From the NCBI GenBank assembly GCA_026184295.1, contig JAHCJK010000029.1:1-41463 (forward strand): a stretch of 41,463 bases of DNA. Reading direction: 5' to 3'. How positions within the stretch are numbered: the stretch's first letter is position 1; each line of letters starts with the position of its first letter. The notes under the pieces are model-generated. The model saw only the letters and a program-made list of their open reading frames with translations, was not told the origin of the DNA and ran no database searches. This DNA comes from Planctomycetota bacterium (lineage in GTDB: Bacteria; Planctomycetota; SZUA-567; H5-PLA8). Of this stretch, positions 1-8,627 are shown piece after piece. A program made the translations under genes and the position numbers.

Positions 1-212
1 GCTTCGAAGTCGGCGCGGTGGGGATGAAGGTCACGCTCGGCAAGGACGGCAAGCTGATCGAGGCCGTGGAGTCCAGGCGCGAAGGCGACGTGAGCGACGC
101 TTCGGTGGGCGAATGCCGGCGCGCGCTGGAGCAGGCCGCGCCGCACGATCCGTTCCCGTCCGAACTGGGCGGCAAGGAAACGATCACGCTCACCATCGGA
201 TTCATCTACTGA
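1..212 (+). CDS. C-terminal end of a TonB/TolA-like protein (5' partial)
   Basis: The gene enters from the left edge and its frame is open from base 3, so only about 69 residues are visible. They read as a beta-alpha-beta module: a VTLGKDGKL strand, a helix with the segment CRRALEQAAPHDPFP, and a final strand ITLTIGFIY at the stop. A 'glycine, variable strand, ALE..A...PFP, closing strand ending in an aromatic residue' layout is typical of TonB C-terminal and TolA C-terminal domains, which contact outer-membrane partners from the periplasm. The family call rests on this short tail alone. The next gene starts 110 bases downstream on the same strand and may share the transcript. Confidence 0.5.
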   Translation, partial: FEVGAVGMKVTLGKDGKLIEAVESRREGDVSDASVGECRRALEQAAPHDPFPSELGGKETITLTIGFIY

Positions 213-321
213 CGCCGGCCGTGGCGCAAGAATTTCTTCCAAACCTGAAAACCATGCACGCGGGAGCCGCGCTTCCGGTACAATGCGCGTGGATGGCGCG
301 TGCGACCGACAAGGAGCGAGC

Positions 322-1146
322 ATGGCGGCTGATTCGAGCAAACCGATGCCCTGGCGCCTGTTCATGTGGACGGCGATTCTGGCCCTGTTCGGTTCGGGCG
401 GCGTGTACCTGGCCGACCGCCTGGTCCTGGAACAGCAGCGCCAGCAGCAGAAAGTCATCGAGGAAAAGAACAAGCAGATCGAGGCCCTGGAAGCGAAGCG
501 CAAGGAACTGGAAGGCTTCGTCCAGCGGCTGAAGAAGACCGAGCGCCGCGCCACCGTCTACGTCGCCGACCAGCAGAAGAGCGAGGACGGGCGCGTCACC
601 ACGACGGTGCGCTTTACCGAGATCGACGCGGAAGGCAACCCGGTGCAGGAGTACCCCGATTTCACGCTCGACGGCGACGAGATCTACATCGACGCCTTCG
701 CCATCACCTTCGACGATGCCTTTGTCGAACAGGGCGACGCGCTGAAGGGCAAGTCGCTGCTGATCTTCCGCCGCATCTTTTCGAACAAGCTCCAGCCCGA
801 CAGCGGCTACACGCTGGACAAGAAGGGCCAGGCGCCGCTGGCGTACGCGGGGAAGGAAGCGCCGAGCGAAATCGAGCGCGATCTGTGGACGAAGTTCTGG
901 GAGATTCCCGAGGACCCGAAGCTGCGCGAAAAGTACGGCGTGCGCAACGCCCAGGGCACCGCGGTGATGCAGCGCGTCCGCAAAAACAACGTGCTGGTCC
1001 TGGAAGTCCGCAGCACCGGCGAAGTGACGATGAAGAAGGTCACCGACCTGATCAAGGAAGAGAAGAAGACCTCGCCGGCCGGGGACGCCAAGAGCGAGCC
1101 CGCCGCGCCCGAAAAACCCGCCGAAGCGCCCGCCGGCAAAACCTGA
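322..1146 (+). CDS. Membrane-anchored coiled-coil protein of unknown function
   Basis: 274 residues. The ATG at 322 is chosen because AAGGAG sits six bases upstream; an in-frame extension to 283 has no ribosome site. One N-terminal membrane helix (about residues 10-30) is followed by a charged coiled coil rich in Q, E and K (about 32-75), then a mixed alpha/beta region, and finally a low-complexity tail rich in Ala, Pro, Glu and Lys. The likely topology is a signal anchor with the bulk outside the cytoplasm. I recognise no named family. It lies between a TonB/TolA-like tail and a DNA methyltransferase, which gives no functional hint. Confidence 0.75.
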   Translation: MAADSSKPMPWRLFMWTAILALFGSGGVYLADRLVLEQQRQQQKVIEEKNKQIEALEAKRKELEGFVQRLKKTERRATVYVADQQKSEDGRVTTTVRFTEIDAEGNPVQEYPDFTLDGDEIYIDAFAITFDDAFVEQGDALKGKSLLIFRRIFSNKLQPDSGYTLDKKGQAPLAYAGKEAPSEIERDLWTKFWEIPEDPKLREKYGVRNAQGTAVMQRVRKNNVLVLEVRSTGEVTMKKVTDLIKEEKKTSPAGDAKSEPAAPEKPAEAPAGKT

Positions 1147-1269
1147 AGCGAAACTTTTCAAAAAGCCCCGCCGAAGCGCCGCCGGCCGCGCGCCCTCTCC
1201 TTATCTTTGTGGCGTCTGCGCGAAGAATTCCTCAAGCTGCCCGCCCCCTGCTGCCGAATCCTTGCACGT

Positions 1270-3267
1270 ATGGGGGGATTTCCTGGATTCGATCCATCGG
1301 CGCAAGCCGAGCCGGAGGCGGCATCGTCCGTCATTCCGCTCAGCGCCGATACCTTCGCGCGCGCCGCGCGCCGGGCCAGCCCCGGGCGTCCGGCGTCCGA
1401 GGCCCCGTCCGGTTCCCGCGCGATCCTGCGCCCCACGTTCGGCCCGCTGCGCCTGGCGCGGCGCATCTCCGCGATTCTTGAAGACGCCCCGCGCGCCGAG
1501 GTCTCCGCCTGGGTTTCCGCCGCGGCCGCCGCGCGCGTGGAACGCGCCGGAGCCCCCGCGCGCTGGGTGGAGGAACTCGCCGGCGCCTTCCCGCTCACGC
1601 TGCAAGCCGACCGCAAGCGCGAGGCCTGCGCGCGGGCCCTGGCTTCCCAGCTTCCCGATGCGGCCTGGCGCGAGGACGCGCTGCTGGGCGAACTGCTGCT
1701 CGCCGCGCGCGCCCGCGCCTTCCGCCCCGAACGCACCGGCCGCGCCGGACGCGCCGGACGCGTCAGCGCCCCGAACGTCTACACGCCCCCGGAACTCGCG
1801 CGCAGGATCGTCGGCGGCCTGATGGTCGGCCCGCGGCGCGTCGTGGACCCCGCCTGCGGCGCGGGCGTCTTCCTCGTCGCGGCCTTCGAACGCGCGCTCG
1901 AACGGCGCAAGGAGAGCGGCCAGGCGCCGCTCGAAGCCGCCCGCGCGGCGCTGGCCCATGAAATCTGCGGCATCGACACCGACGCGCAGGCCCTGGCGCT
2001 TGCGCGCTTCAACCTGCGCATGGCCGCCTGGGAGTTCGCGGGCCTCGGCGACGACGTCTCGCTCGATCTGCACTGCGCCGACGCGCTGGGCGAGATTCCC
2101 GGCCTGGACGGCCGCGCGGACCTGGTCGTCGGCAATCCGCCCTTCGTCGAAGGCCGCGGCCTCTCCGACCGCCGCCTCGCCGGCCTGCGCCGCCGCTTCC
2201 GCACCGCCGCCGAAGGCAAGGTGAACCTCTTCGCCGTCTTCGTCGAACGCGGGCTGGCTCTGCTGCGCGAAGGCGGCGTGCTCAGCTTCGTGCTCCCGGC
2301 CACCTTCCAGCGCAACGAACGCTACCGCGCCCTGCGCGAGTTCCTCCTCGAGTACACCCTCGAATCGATCGAGCCCGTGGACGCGCACGCCTTTGAAGGG
2401 CGCATCGTCGAGACCGTGATCCTGCGCGTGCGCAAGCAGCCGCCCGCCCGCCGTTCGCGCGTCGAACTGCCCGCCGGCCCGTGCCTGCAGGCCCGCCTGC
2501 CGCTCGGCCCCGGCCTGCGCTTCGGCGGCGGCCACGCCCCGGCGATGCGCAGGCAGATCGAGGCCATGGAAGGCGCCGGCGTGCCTTTGGCGAACCTCTT
2601 CGACGTCCGCGACGGCATCTCCACCGGCTTTCAGCCCTTTCCCAAGCGCCTGCTGGGCCACGTGGACGGCCACGTCTTCGTCGCCGAAGACGGCACGCGC
2701 GCCACGTTCGACCCGCAGAAGCACGTGCGGGTGATCGACGGCGGCGAGTTCGCTTCCTGCTCGCCCGTGCGCTGGGAAGGCCGCTGGATCGAGTACGACA
2801 AGACCCACGAGCACGTCCCGCCGCACCCCGGCAAGCCGTTCAACTGCCAGTTGCGCGAACGCGCGATCTTCGACCGCGGCGAGAAGCTGATCTCGCGCCA
2901 GACCGCCCGCGGCCTGGTCGCGACGCTCGACCGCGAACGCTTTTTCGTACGCAACACCGTGCATGTGACCTACCCGAGGCCCGGCGCGCCGGTCTCGCTT
3001 GCCGCGCTCTGCGCCTGCTTCGCCTCGTCCTTTTACGAACGCTACTTCCTGGCCGTGACCGGCGAGGACGGGAAGGTCTTCCCGCAGGTCCACATCGCCG
3101 ACCTCAAGCGCCTGCCGGTCCCCGCGAACGGCCTCGCGCCGGACGGCACACTGCATGGGCTGGGGGAGGATCTGCTGGCGCTCCACCGCCCCGGGCAGGA
3201 CGCAGGACGGCTGGCGCAGGTGAAGGACGACGTGGAACGCACGATCCAGGCGCTCTTCGGCCTGTAG
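1270..3267 (+). CDS. Solitary N6-adenine DNA methyltransferase (TaqI/Eco57I-like)
   Basis: About 665 residues from the ATG at 1270; the frame is open back to a TTG at 1207 and neither start has a clear ribosome site. It should transfer a methyl group from S-adenosylmethionine to the N6 of adenine in DNA. Visible motifs are NVYTPPELARRIV (pre-motif I), the SAM-binding DPACGAGVFL from residue 193 (motif I), GIDTDAQAL (motif II) and the catalytic NPPF from residue 289 (motif IV). The C-terminal third resembles a TaqI-type target-recognition domain, with a conserved-looking stretch around RNTVHVTYPR and FPQVHIADLKRLPVP. No nuclease motif is seen in the roughly 190-residue Ala/Arg-rich N-terminal region, and no restriction gene is adjacent. 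It is either an orphan methyltransferase or half of a system whose nuclease lies elsewhere. Confidence 0.85.
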   Translation: MGGFPGFDPSAQAEPEAASSVIPLSADTFARAARRASPGRPASEAPSGSRAILRPTFGPLRLARRISAILEDAPRAEVSAWVSAAAAARVERAGAPARWVEELAGAFPLTLQADRKREACARALASQLPDAAWREDALLGELLLAARARAFRPERTGRAGRAGRVSAPNVYTPPELARRIVGGLMVGPRRVVDPACGAGVFLVAAFERALERRKESGQAPLEAARAALAHEICGIDTDAQALALARFNLRMAAWEFAGLGDDVSLDLHCADALGEIPGLDGRADLVVGNPPFVEGRGLSDRRLAGLRRRFRTAAEGKVNLFAVFVERGLALLREGGVLSFVLPATFQRNERYRALREFLLEYTLESIEPVDAHAFEGRIVETVILRVRKQPPARRSRVELPAGPCLQARLPLGPGLRFGGGHAPAMRRQIEAMEGAGVPLANLFDVRDGISTGFQPFPKRLLGHVDGHVFVAEDGTRATFDPQKHVRVIDGGEFASCSPVRWEGRWIEYDKTHEHVPPHPGKPFNCQLRERAIFDRGEKLISRQTARGLVATLDRERFFVRNTVHVTYPRPGAPVSLAALCACFASSFYERYFLAVTGEDGKVFPQVHIADLKRLPVPANGLAPDGTLHGLGEDLLALHRPGQDAGRLAQVKDDVERTIQALFGL

Positions 3268-3294
3268 CCACCGCTCAAATCCCAAGACCAAATA

Positions 3295-3321
3295 AAAACG
3301 GCGGCCATCGGCCGCCGTTTT
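3295..3321. terminator. Bidirectional intrinsic terminator
   Basis: A perfect 12-bp inverted repeat (AAAACGGCGGCC, loop ATC, then its complement) lies between the convergent methyltransferase and HEAT-repeat genes. The A-tract on one side and T-tract on the other give it a U-run in both directions, so it can end both transcripts. Confidence 0.88.
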
Positions 3322-3344
3322 CAATCGCGAAGCAGGTCGAAGGC

Positions 3345-4721
3345 TTACTGCTTCACCTTGATCCCGTAGGTTTCGTCGTACCAGCGGTCCCACTGCGCGG
3401 GGTCCTTGCCGTAGGGCTGGCGGGTGATCGCCTTGAGCGTCTCGGTCACGCCTTCGTCGAAGTTGCGGTTGGTGTTGTTGGCGGTCGGCTTGAGGATCAG
3501 GATCAGCTTATCGATCACTTCCTTGTGGAAGTTCTGGAATTCCTTCTTCTTCGGGTACAGGTAGCGCAGCGAGAAGATCGCGGCGGCGGTCACTTCGTCG
3601 GCCTCGGTGGGCTTGGTGACCAGGTCGAGGGGCTTGACGAGCAGGTCCACGCACTTCTTCAGCGCCGCGGAGTTCGGCGCCTGGGCCTGGTTCTGCGCGG
3701 AGAGCAGGTTGCCGAGCACCTTCATGATCGCGACGCGGATGCGCACGTCTGCCGCGCGGTCCACCTTCGACTTGTCGAAGAAGTCCGTGTAGGCCTTGGT
3801 CAGGTCGTCCAGCGCGCCGTCGTCGCCGATGATGCCCAGCGCATCGACGCTCGCGACGACCAGGTTGGCGTCGGTCTCGGTCTTCAGGACCTTCTTGATC
3901 ACTTCGATCACGCTGTCGTCCACGCCCTTGATCTTGTTGGCCTTCAGGCGGGCGAGCACGCGCAGTCCGTCGGCGCGAATCTCGTTGGGGAAGTCCTTGC
4001 CGACGACCATCTCCTTCACCTTGTTCACGACGGCGAAGTTGACTTCCTTGAGGTTATCGACGCTGGCCAGGAGTTGCGCGAACGAGCGCACCACGGCTTC
4101 GCGCACGGCCTTGTCGAGGTCGATCTGGCTCAGGATGGTGGCCAGGACAGTGATGCCTTTTTCGTGGCCGAACGCGCCGACGAAATCGACGCAGGCGATG
4201 CGGACCAGGAGCGGTTCCGCCTTGTCCTCGGCGATCTTGGAGAGCGTCTCGAAGACTTCGCGGTCCTTCAGGCCGGTGTTCTTGAGCGTGCGCTGAAAGG
4301 TGAGCGCGACCGACTGGCGGATCAGCTCGTCCTCGTCCTTGCCCTTCAGCATGGTGCTCAGCGGTTCGAGGTAGCGGTTCTTCGCGAAGTCGTCGGTCTG
4401 GAAGAGGTTGAACTGGAGCGTGCCCAAGGCTTCGATCGCGGCCATGCGCACGAAGATGTCGTCCTTCTTGTTCTGCGCCACGTCAAGAAGGGACTCCACG
4501 ACCTTGTGGTCGCGGACTTCCTGCGCGGAACTCAGGGCCGACAGCGTCTTGACCGCTTCGGTCCGGTCCTGCGTGGACAGGGTGGTCATCTTGACCGTGG
4601 CGATCAGTTCCGCGGGGGGCTTGGGCTTGTCCTTTCCCTGCGCGCCGGCGGCTACGGAATGCACGGCTGCGCAGAGCAGCAGAGCCGCACACGCCATCCC
4701 ACCGATTCGGCCGGTCAGCAT
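3345..4721 (-). CDS. Secreted HEAT-repeat protein
   Basis: 458 residues. The ATG at 4721 is preceded by AGGAG with nine-base spacing, and a clear signal peptide (hydrophobic core ACAALLLCAAV, then VAAGAQG) follows, so the frame extension to 4784 is ignored. The mature protein is a chain of paired amphipathic helices with repeated patterns such as VRMAAIEALGTL, VRIACVDFVGAFG and ADGLRVLARLKA, typical of HEAT/armadillo solenoids that act as binding scaffolds. The C terminus (about the last 30 residues) is aromatic-rich (DPAQWDRWYDETYG), a tail I have seen in secreted HEAT proteins of planctomycete-like bacteria. It is probably periplasmic; the partner is unknown. Confidence 0.8.
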   Translation of the reverse strand: MLTGRIGGMACAALLLCAAVHSVAAGAQGKDKPKPPAELIATVKMTTLSTQDRTEAVKTLSALSSAQEVRDHKVVESLLDVAQNKKDDIFVRMAAIEALGTLQFNLFQTDDFAKNRYLEPLSTMLKGKDEDELIRQSVALTFQRTLKNTGLKDREVFETLSKIAEDKAEPLLVRIACVDFVGAFGHEKGITVLATILSQIDLDKAVREAVVRSFAQLLASVDNLKEVNFAVVNKVKEMVVGKDFPNEIRADGLRVLARLKANKIKGVDDSVIEVIKKVLKTETDANLVVASVDALGIIGDDGALDDLTKAYTDFFDKSKVDRAADVRIRVAIMKVLGNLLSAQNQAQAPNSAALKKCVDLLVKPLDLVTKPTEADEVTAAAIFSLRYLYPKKKEFQNFHKEVIDKLILILKPTANNTNRNFDEGVTETLKAITRQPYGKDPAQWDRWYDETYGIKVKQ

Positions 4722-4945
4722 CGGGAATTCCTCCTGAAAAGGTAGTCCAACCTCGGCATCAAAATGCCGGCGTTGCAAGGTCATTGTGGGGCTGCACCAA
4801 GGTTTGTAGTAACGACGCCCCTGCCTGTCAACGCCGAAAAGCCAGACGGCCTTCGGCCTGCCTTCTTCAGGTCAGACGCGATTGATTTGCACGACGTGAC
4901 TGGGAATTCTTGGAGGCGCGGCCCTGCGCGCGCTCCTTTTACTTA

Positions 4946-6742
4946 CTACGGCTGCTTGGCGGAGGCGCGCGGGCCGTAGTGGGGCAGCGGCTGCCCGGCC
5001 TCGATCGCGCCCAGGTCGGGGGCCTTGCCCGCGAAGCCGTCGTTGAAGTTCGGGAGCACCACGCCACGGTCGATGGCGGGGCCGTCCTCTTTCAGCCGAA
5101 CGTCCAACTGATCGCCCTTGTATTCCTTTTGAGGATCGGCGGGCGGCAGCAGGCCCGAGGCGAAGCAGGCCGCCGGATCGATCTCCACAACGCCGGCATT
5201 CGCGTAAATCTGGCCGGACGCGCGGGCGTCGTCGGCGGTCTTGTAGGTCTTCCCGTTCCAGAGCGCGAACGCGCCCTTGTAGCCGCCGAAGCCGTCGGCG
5301 TCGAAGTCGCAGCGCGTCATGCGCCCGGTCGTGTTCAGCCCGGCCTCGGCGGTGCCGAGAAAGAGGTTGTTCCGCGTGACGACCTCGGTGACGGTCTCCG
5401 AACCGGGCACGATGTTGAAACTCGCCCCGTTGCGCAGGCAGGTGTTGTGGAAGATCAGGACGCCGCAGGTGTCGTTGTGGAGCTTGAAGGGCGAATAGGT
5501 CGCGTTGTAGATCACGTTGCGGAAGAAATACAGCGGCCCGCCCTGCGAAGGCTGCGCCGTGATGCCGTGCGCGACGTTGACGATGCGGTTGCGGTAGACG
5601 CGCACGTTCGTCTCGCTGTAGTCGGCCTCGAGCCCGTCGTCGGTGCAGATGTTGAAGTCGTTGTTGTGGATGTCGGACGCGGAGAGGTTCCCGTAGCCGC
5701 TGCCGTGCATGCCGTCGCCGACGTGCTCGAAACGGTTGTAGCAGACCACGTGCCCCGAGCCGCTCATGTAGGTGCCGCAGTACGATTCGATGCCTTTGGT
5801 GCGCGGCCAGGCCGTCGGCCCGACAAACAGGTTGTCGCTGATGAAGTGCCCGCGCGAGCGCGTGTAATTGCCGTTGTGCGCGGTGAACCCCTTTTCCATC
5901 TTCAAAAACTTGCAGCGGCGCAGCACCCAGTTGGTGGCTTCGTGCGCGACGATGACGTACTGCCGCCCTTGCAGGGTCAGGTCTTCGAGCCAGACGTGCC
6001 CGGTGCCGTTGGCGCTGATGAGACGCCCCTTGGTCTCTTCGTTGCCGCCGCCGTCCAGAATCGCCTCGCCGTCGCCCGCGCCGCGGAAGACGATCGGCTT
6101 CTCCGCCGTGCCGCCCTTGGGCAGGTTCAGCGTGCCTTTCACCGCATACGTGCCGGCATGCAGCAGGAACAGGTCGCCGGGCTGCGCGGTGGCGAAGGCC
6201 TCCTCGAGCCCCTTGATCGGGTCTTCCTTGGCGCCGCTCCCGCCGCCCGCCCCGGGCGCCACGTGGCGTTCGCGCATGCCCGGCGGGGTCTTGGGTTCGC
6301 CGATGGTGCGCATGGCCAGGATCTTTTCCGTCGCGCCGCCGTCGGGGTCCTGCAGCGAGAGCTTGACCTCGTACTCCGTCTCGGGCTCCAGGTCCACGAT
6401 GCTGCCGGCGTACAGGCGTCCGGGCGAGAGCCGGTTCGAACCCAGGTTGCCCTTGGTGAAGTTCCACTGGCCCTTCTGCGGCCCGGTGGCGGCCTTGATG
6501 GTGCGGATGAGCGGATACCCCTGGCGCCACGCGTCGGCGCCCTTCTTGCGATAGGCGGTCGCGACGGTGGCGTTCTCGTTGTCGTCGCCCTGGACCGGCC
6601 AGCGCACGGCCAGGCAGTGCAGCGTGGAAGGCTCCGGCTGGACCTCGCCAGGCTGCGCCGCGTTTTCCGCCCGGAGCGTGCAAACACAGAATAGTACTGG
6701 GTATATTAAGGGTAATATCCGAAGCGCCCGGGTGCAGGTCAT
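4946..6742 (-). CDS. Secreted right-handed beta-helix protein with fibronectin-like N-terminal region
   Basis: 598 residues. The ATG at 6742 has AAAGGA eight bases upstream and begins a signal peptide (RALRILPLIYPVLFCVCTLRA). After a fibronectin-III-like segment (about 35-150, with the pattern DLEPETEYEVKL) comes a PGDLFLLHAGTY motif, typical of the start of a pectate-lyase-like beta-helix. Many short Asn/Gly-rich rungs follow (for example VRVYRNRIVNVAHGI and LIFHNTCLRNG), then a closing DLGAIEAGQ element common in these proteins. Such proteins bind or cleave polysaccharides outside the cell. Catalytic residues cannot be assigned here, so binding versus lyase activity is open. Confidence 0.85.
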   Translation of the reverse strand: MTCTRALRILPLIYPVLFCVCTLRAENAAQPGEVQPEPSTLHCLAVRWPVQGDDNENATVATAYRKKGADAWRQGYPLIRTIKAATGPQKGQWNFTKGNLGSNRLSPGRLYAGSIVDLEPETEYEVKLSLQDPDGGATEKILAMRTIGEPKTPPGMRERHVAPGAGGGSGAKEDPIKGLEEAFATAQPGDLFLLHAGTYAVKGTLNLPKGGTAEKPIVFRGAGDGEAILDGGGNEETKGRLISANGTGHVWLEDLTLQGRQYVIVAHEATNWVLRRCKFLKMEKGFTAHNGNYTRSRGHFISDNLFVGPTAWPRTKGIESYCGTYMSGSGHVVCYNRFEHVGDGMHGSGYGNLSASDIHNNDFNICTDDGLEADYSETNVRVYRNRIVNVAHGITAQPSQGGPLYFFRNVIYNATYSPFKLHNDTCGVLIFHNTCLRNGASFNIVPGSETVTEVVTRNNLFLGTAEAGLNTTGRMTRCDFDADGFGGYKGAFALWNGKTYKTADDARASGQIYANAGVVEIDPAACFASGLLPPADPQKEYKGDQLDVRLKEDGPAIDRGVVLPNFNDGFAGKAPDLGAIEAGQPLPHYGPRASAKQP

Positions 6743-6880
6743 GCGGTCAGTCCTTTTGTAACTCGATCAAACGATGCAAATTAGGCGTGCGACCCCATGG
6801 CTGGATACCCCGGGCATGTATCAATTACGCAGGTTTATTTTCAAAAATAGCACGTTCCGGCGCGGCGCGGACGGCCGGGC

Positions 6881-7675
6881 CTAGAGGCGCTTGAGAAGCG
6901 CGAGGACTTCCTCGAAGCGGATGTACTTGCGCTCCAGCCGCCGGAATTCCGCGCTGTGCACGCAGCGCCGTCCGTCGGAGCGCTTGCCCACGCCGAGATG
7001 CTTGTGGAGCAGTTCGTGGTACATGATGTAATCAAGCAGGAAGATCGGCACGCGCTCGGAATCGAAGAGGCGGCTGACGATCACGCGGTCCTTGCGCTCG
7101 TGGTAACTGCCCAGCAGCCGCCGCGAACGCCGCGGGCTCCAGCACAGGCTCGGCTTGGCCAGCTTTCCTTCGAAGTACATCGCGTTCACGCGCTGGAAGC
7201 TCTCGTCGAGCGACCGGTGTTCGCCGGGGCCGGGCCGCGCGCGCGCCGATTCCTTGCGCGCCCCGGGCATCTCGAAACTCTCCGGCGGGATCGCGCGCAC
7301 GAAGGCGTCGTAGGCTTCGCGCGGGATGTTCCGGCGGGCCGGACGGGTGCGGCAGAGCATCAAATGCGCCGCCTGCAACAGCACCTCGTCGGAAGCGTCG
7401 CGAAATACGGCGTGAAACTGCACCAGCGCGGCCCCGTTGGGCTTGATGCGGTAACTGTACAAGGTGGAACGGAAGGGCCGGAATTCGACCCGCACGCTCC
7501 GCATCTGCGTCCTGCGGCGCTCCTGAGCCGCCTGAAGAAACAGCCGCCCCGCCCGGGCCTCGGGGCTTGCGCCGGCGGCACTTGCGGAGTCCGACGGATC
7601 GGCCGCGCGCGCCGGCATCTCAAAGAAGAAACTCAGTTGCGCCTTCAGCACCGGCGGCCCCAGGTCTTTTTTCAA
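6881..7675 (-). CDS. SprT-like zinc metalloprotease
   Basis: 264 residues from a TTG at 7675 that has AAGGGC about eight bases upstream; an ATG at 7618 would shorten the protein by 19 residues and cannot be excluded. The C-terminal half shows the SprT layout: an FQRVNAMYFEGKL segment, a strand with RLLGSYHERKDRVIVS, then the zinc-binding HELLH (H220, E221, H224) and a further histidine at about 240 in the segment CVHSAEFRRLE. SprT-type proteins are putative metallopeptidases, related to the eukaryotic DNA-protein crosslink protease SPRTN. The N-terminal 130 residues are basic and unassigned. It is divergent from the TPR gene that starts at 7785. Confidence 0.82.
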   Translation of the reverse strand: MKKDLGPPVLKAQLSFFFEMPARAADPSDSASAAGASPEARAGRLFLQAAQERRRTQMRSVRVEFRPFRSTLYSYRIKPNGAALVQFHAVFRDASDEVLLQAAHLMLCRTRPARRNIPREAYDAFVRAIPPESFEMPGARKESARARPGPGEHRSLDESFQRVNAMYFEGKLAKPSLCWSPRRSRRLLGSYHERKDRVIVSRLFDSERVPIFLLDYIMYHELLHKHLGVGKRSDGRRCVHSAEFRRLERKYIRFEEVLALLKRL

Positions 7676-7784
7676 CGGACTGCCCTTGACGCGGCCCTAC
7701 CTTTGCGAGGACAATCATTATACGGACATTCGTGCCGGCCTGTGTACGGAAAAAAACAGGCTGCGGACAAGGAAGCCCCGACGC

Positions 7785-8273
7785 ATGCGCACGCGCAACC
7801 GCAAGAAGTCCCGCAGCACGTTCACCCTCGACATCCATAAGCTTTACGTAGACGGTTTTCAGCACGGCATTACGCAGACCATCGAACTGCCCATCCGCAG
7901 CGAGACCGACTTCGAGGTCGATTTCTGCCAGCAGATTCTGCATGTCGCGCCGAACCATCTGGAAGTGCTGGCCCTGCTCGGCGAGGCCTACACGCGCCGC
8001 GGCGATTACGCGAAGGGCCTCGAGACCGACCTGCGCCTGAGCCAGATCAGCCCCGAGGACGAGGTGGTGCAGTACAACCTCGCCTGCTCGTACGCGCTGA
8101 ACGGCAAGAAGGAGATGGCCTTGAGCGCGCTCGAAAAAGCCATCGACCTCGGCTACCGCGACCTCGACCACATGCGCGGCGACCGCGACCTGGAACTCCT
8201 GCGGTCCGACCCGCGATTCGCCAGCATGCTGGAACGCCTGACCATCGGGCAGCAGGAAGCCGAGACCGCCTGA
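7785..8273 (+). CDS. Small TPR-repeat protein
   Basis: 162 residues from the ATG at 7785, which has AAGGA upstream with long spacing; the frame is open to 7686 but that stretch is non-conserved in character. A basic N terminus (RTRNRKKSR) precedes two tetratricopeptide units: about 45-75 (HLEVLALLGEAYTRRGDYAKG) and about 80-110 (VVQYNLACSYALNGKKEMAL). The end, with DLGYRDLDHMRGDRDLELL and DPRFASMLERL, is the usual cap of bacterial TPR arrays. It is a protein-protein interaction module, likely cytoplasmic since no signal peptide is seen. The partner is unknown. Confidence 0.8.
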   Translation: MRTRNRKKSRSTFTLDIHKLYVDGFQHGITQTIELPIRSETDFEVDFCQQILHVAPNHLEVLALLGEAYTRRGDYAKGLETDLRLSQISPEDEVVQYNLACSYALNGKKEMALSALEKAIDLGYRDLDHMRGDRDLELLRSDPRFASMLERLTIGQQEAETA

Positions 8274-8367
8274 GCCGTTCCGCCCGCGCCGTCCTTTTGC
8301 AACCTTGACGTCTGGTTTCGCGGTGTACGATAGGCCGTGCCTGGGGGCCTGTTCGAGGAGTCATGCC

Positions 8368-8544
8368 ATGCTGCTGCCGCGCGCCGTCCGCCTGTTGGGT
8401 TACTGCTGCTTCGCCGTGCTCGCCGTCGCGGCCTTTACCGGCTGCCCGCGCAACCAGACGACGCTCGACGACCGCACCATCGAGAAGCGCCCGCACGTGG
8501 AGACCGACCACCCCGAAGAGCGCGGCGATCCGTTCCGCCCCTGA
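8368..8544 (+). CDS. Small lipoprotein
   Basis: 58 residues from the ATG at 8368, with GAGGAG (8354-8359) eight bases upstream. The N terminus is a lipoprotein signal: charged start, hydrophobic core (LLGYCCFAVLAVAA) and the lipobox AFTGC, so the mature protein would begin at the cysteine at residue 26 and carry only about 33 mostly charged, proline-containing residues. No family is recognised. An ATG five bases earlier opens another frame that lacks the lipobox. A strong terminator follows 27 bases after the stop. Confidence 0.65.
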   Translation: MLLPRAVRLLGYCCFAVLAVAAFTGCPRNQTTLDDRTIEKRPHVETDHPEERGDPFRP

Positions 8545-8570
8545 CGCCGCTTCGATGCGCCTGAAATAAA

Positions 8571-8605
8571 AACCGCCGCGGAGGCCTGCGCCTGCCGCGG
8601 CGGTT
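8571..8605. terminator. Intrinsic terminator between convergent genes
   Basis: Perfect 11-bp stem AACCGCCGCGG / CCGCGGCGGTT with a 13-base loop, flanked by an A-run on the left and a T-containing stretch on the right. It separates the lipoprotein gene from the end of the convergent dehydrogenase gene and probably serves both. Confidence 0.8.
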
Positions 8606-8627
8606 CTGTTTGAGTCCGGACGCCGGA

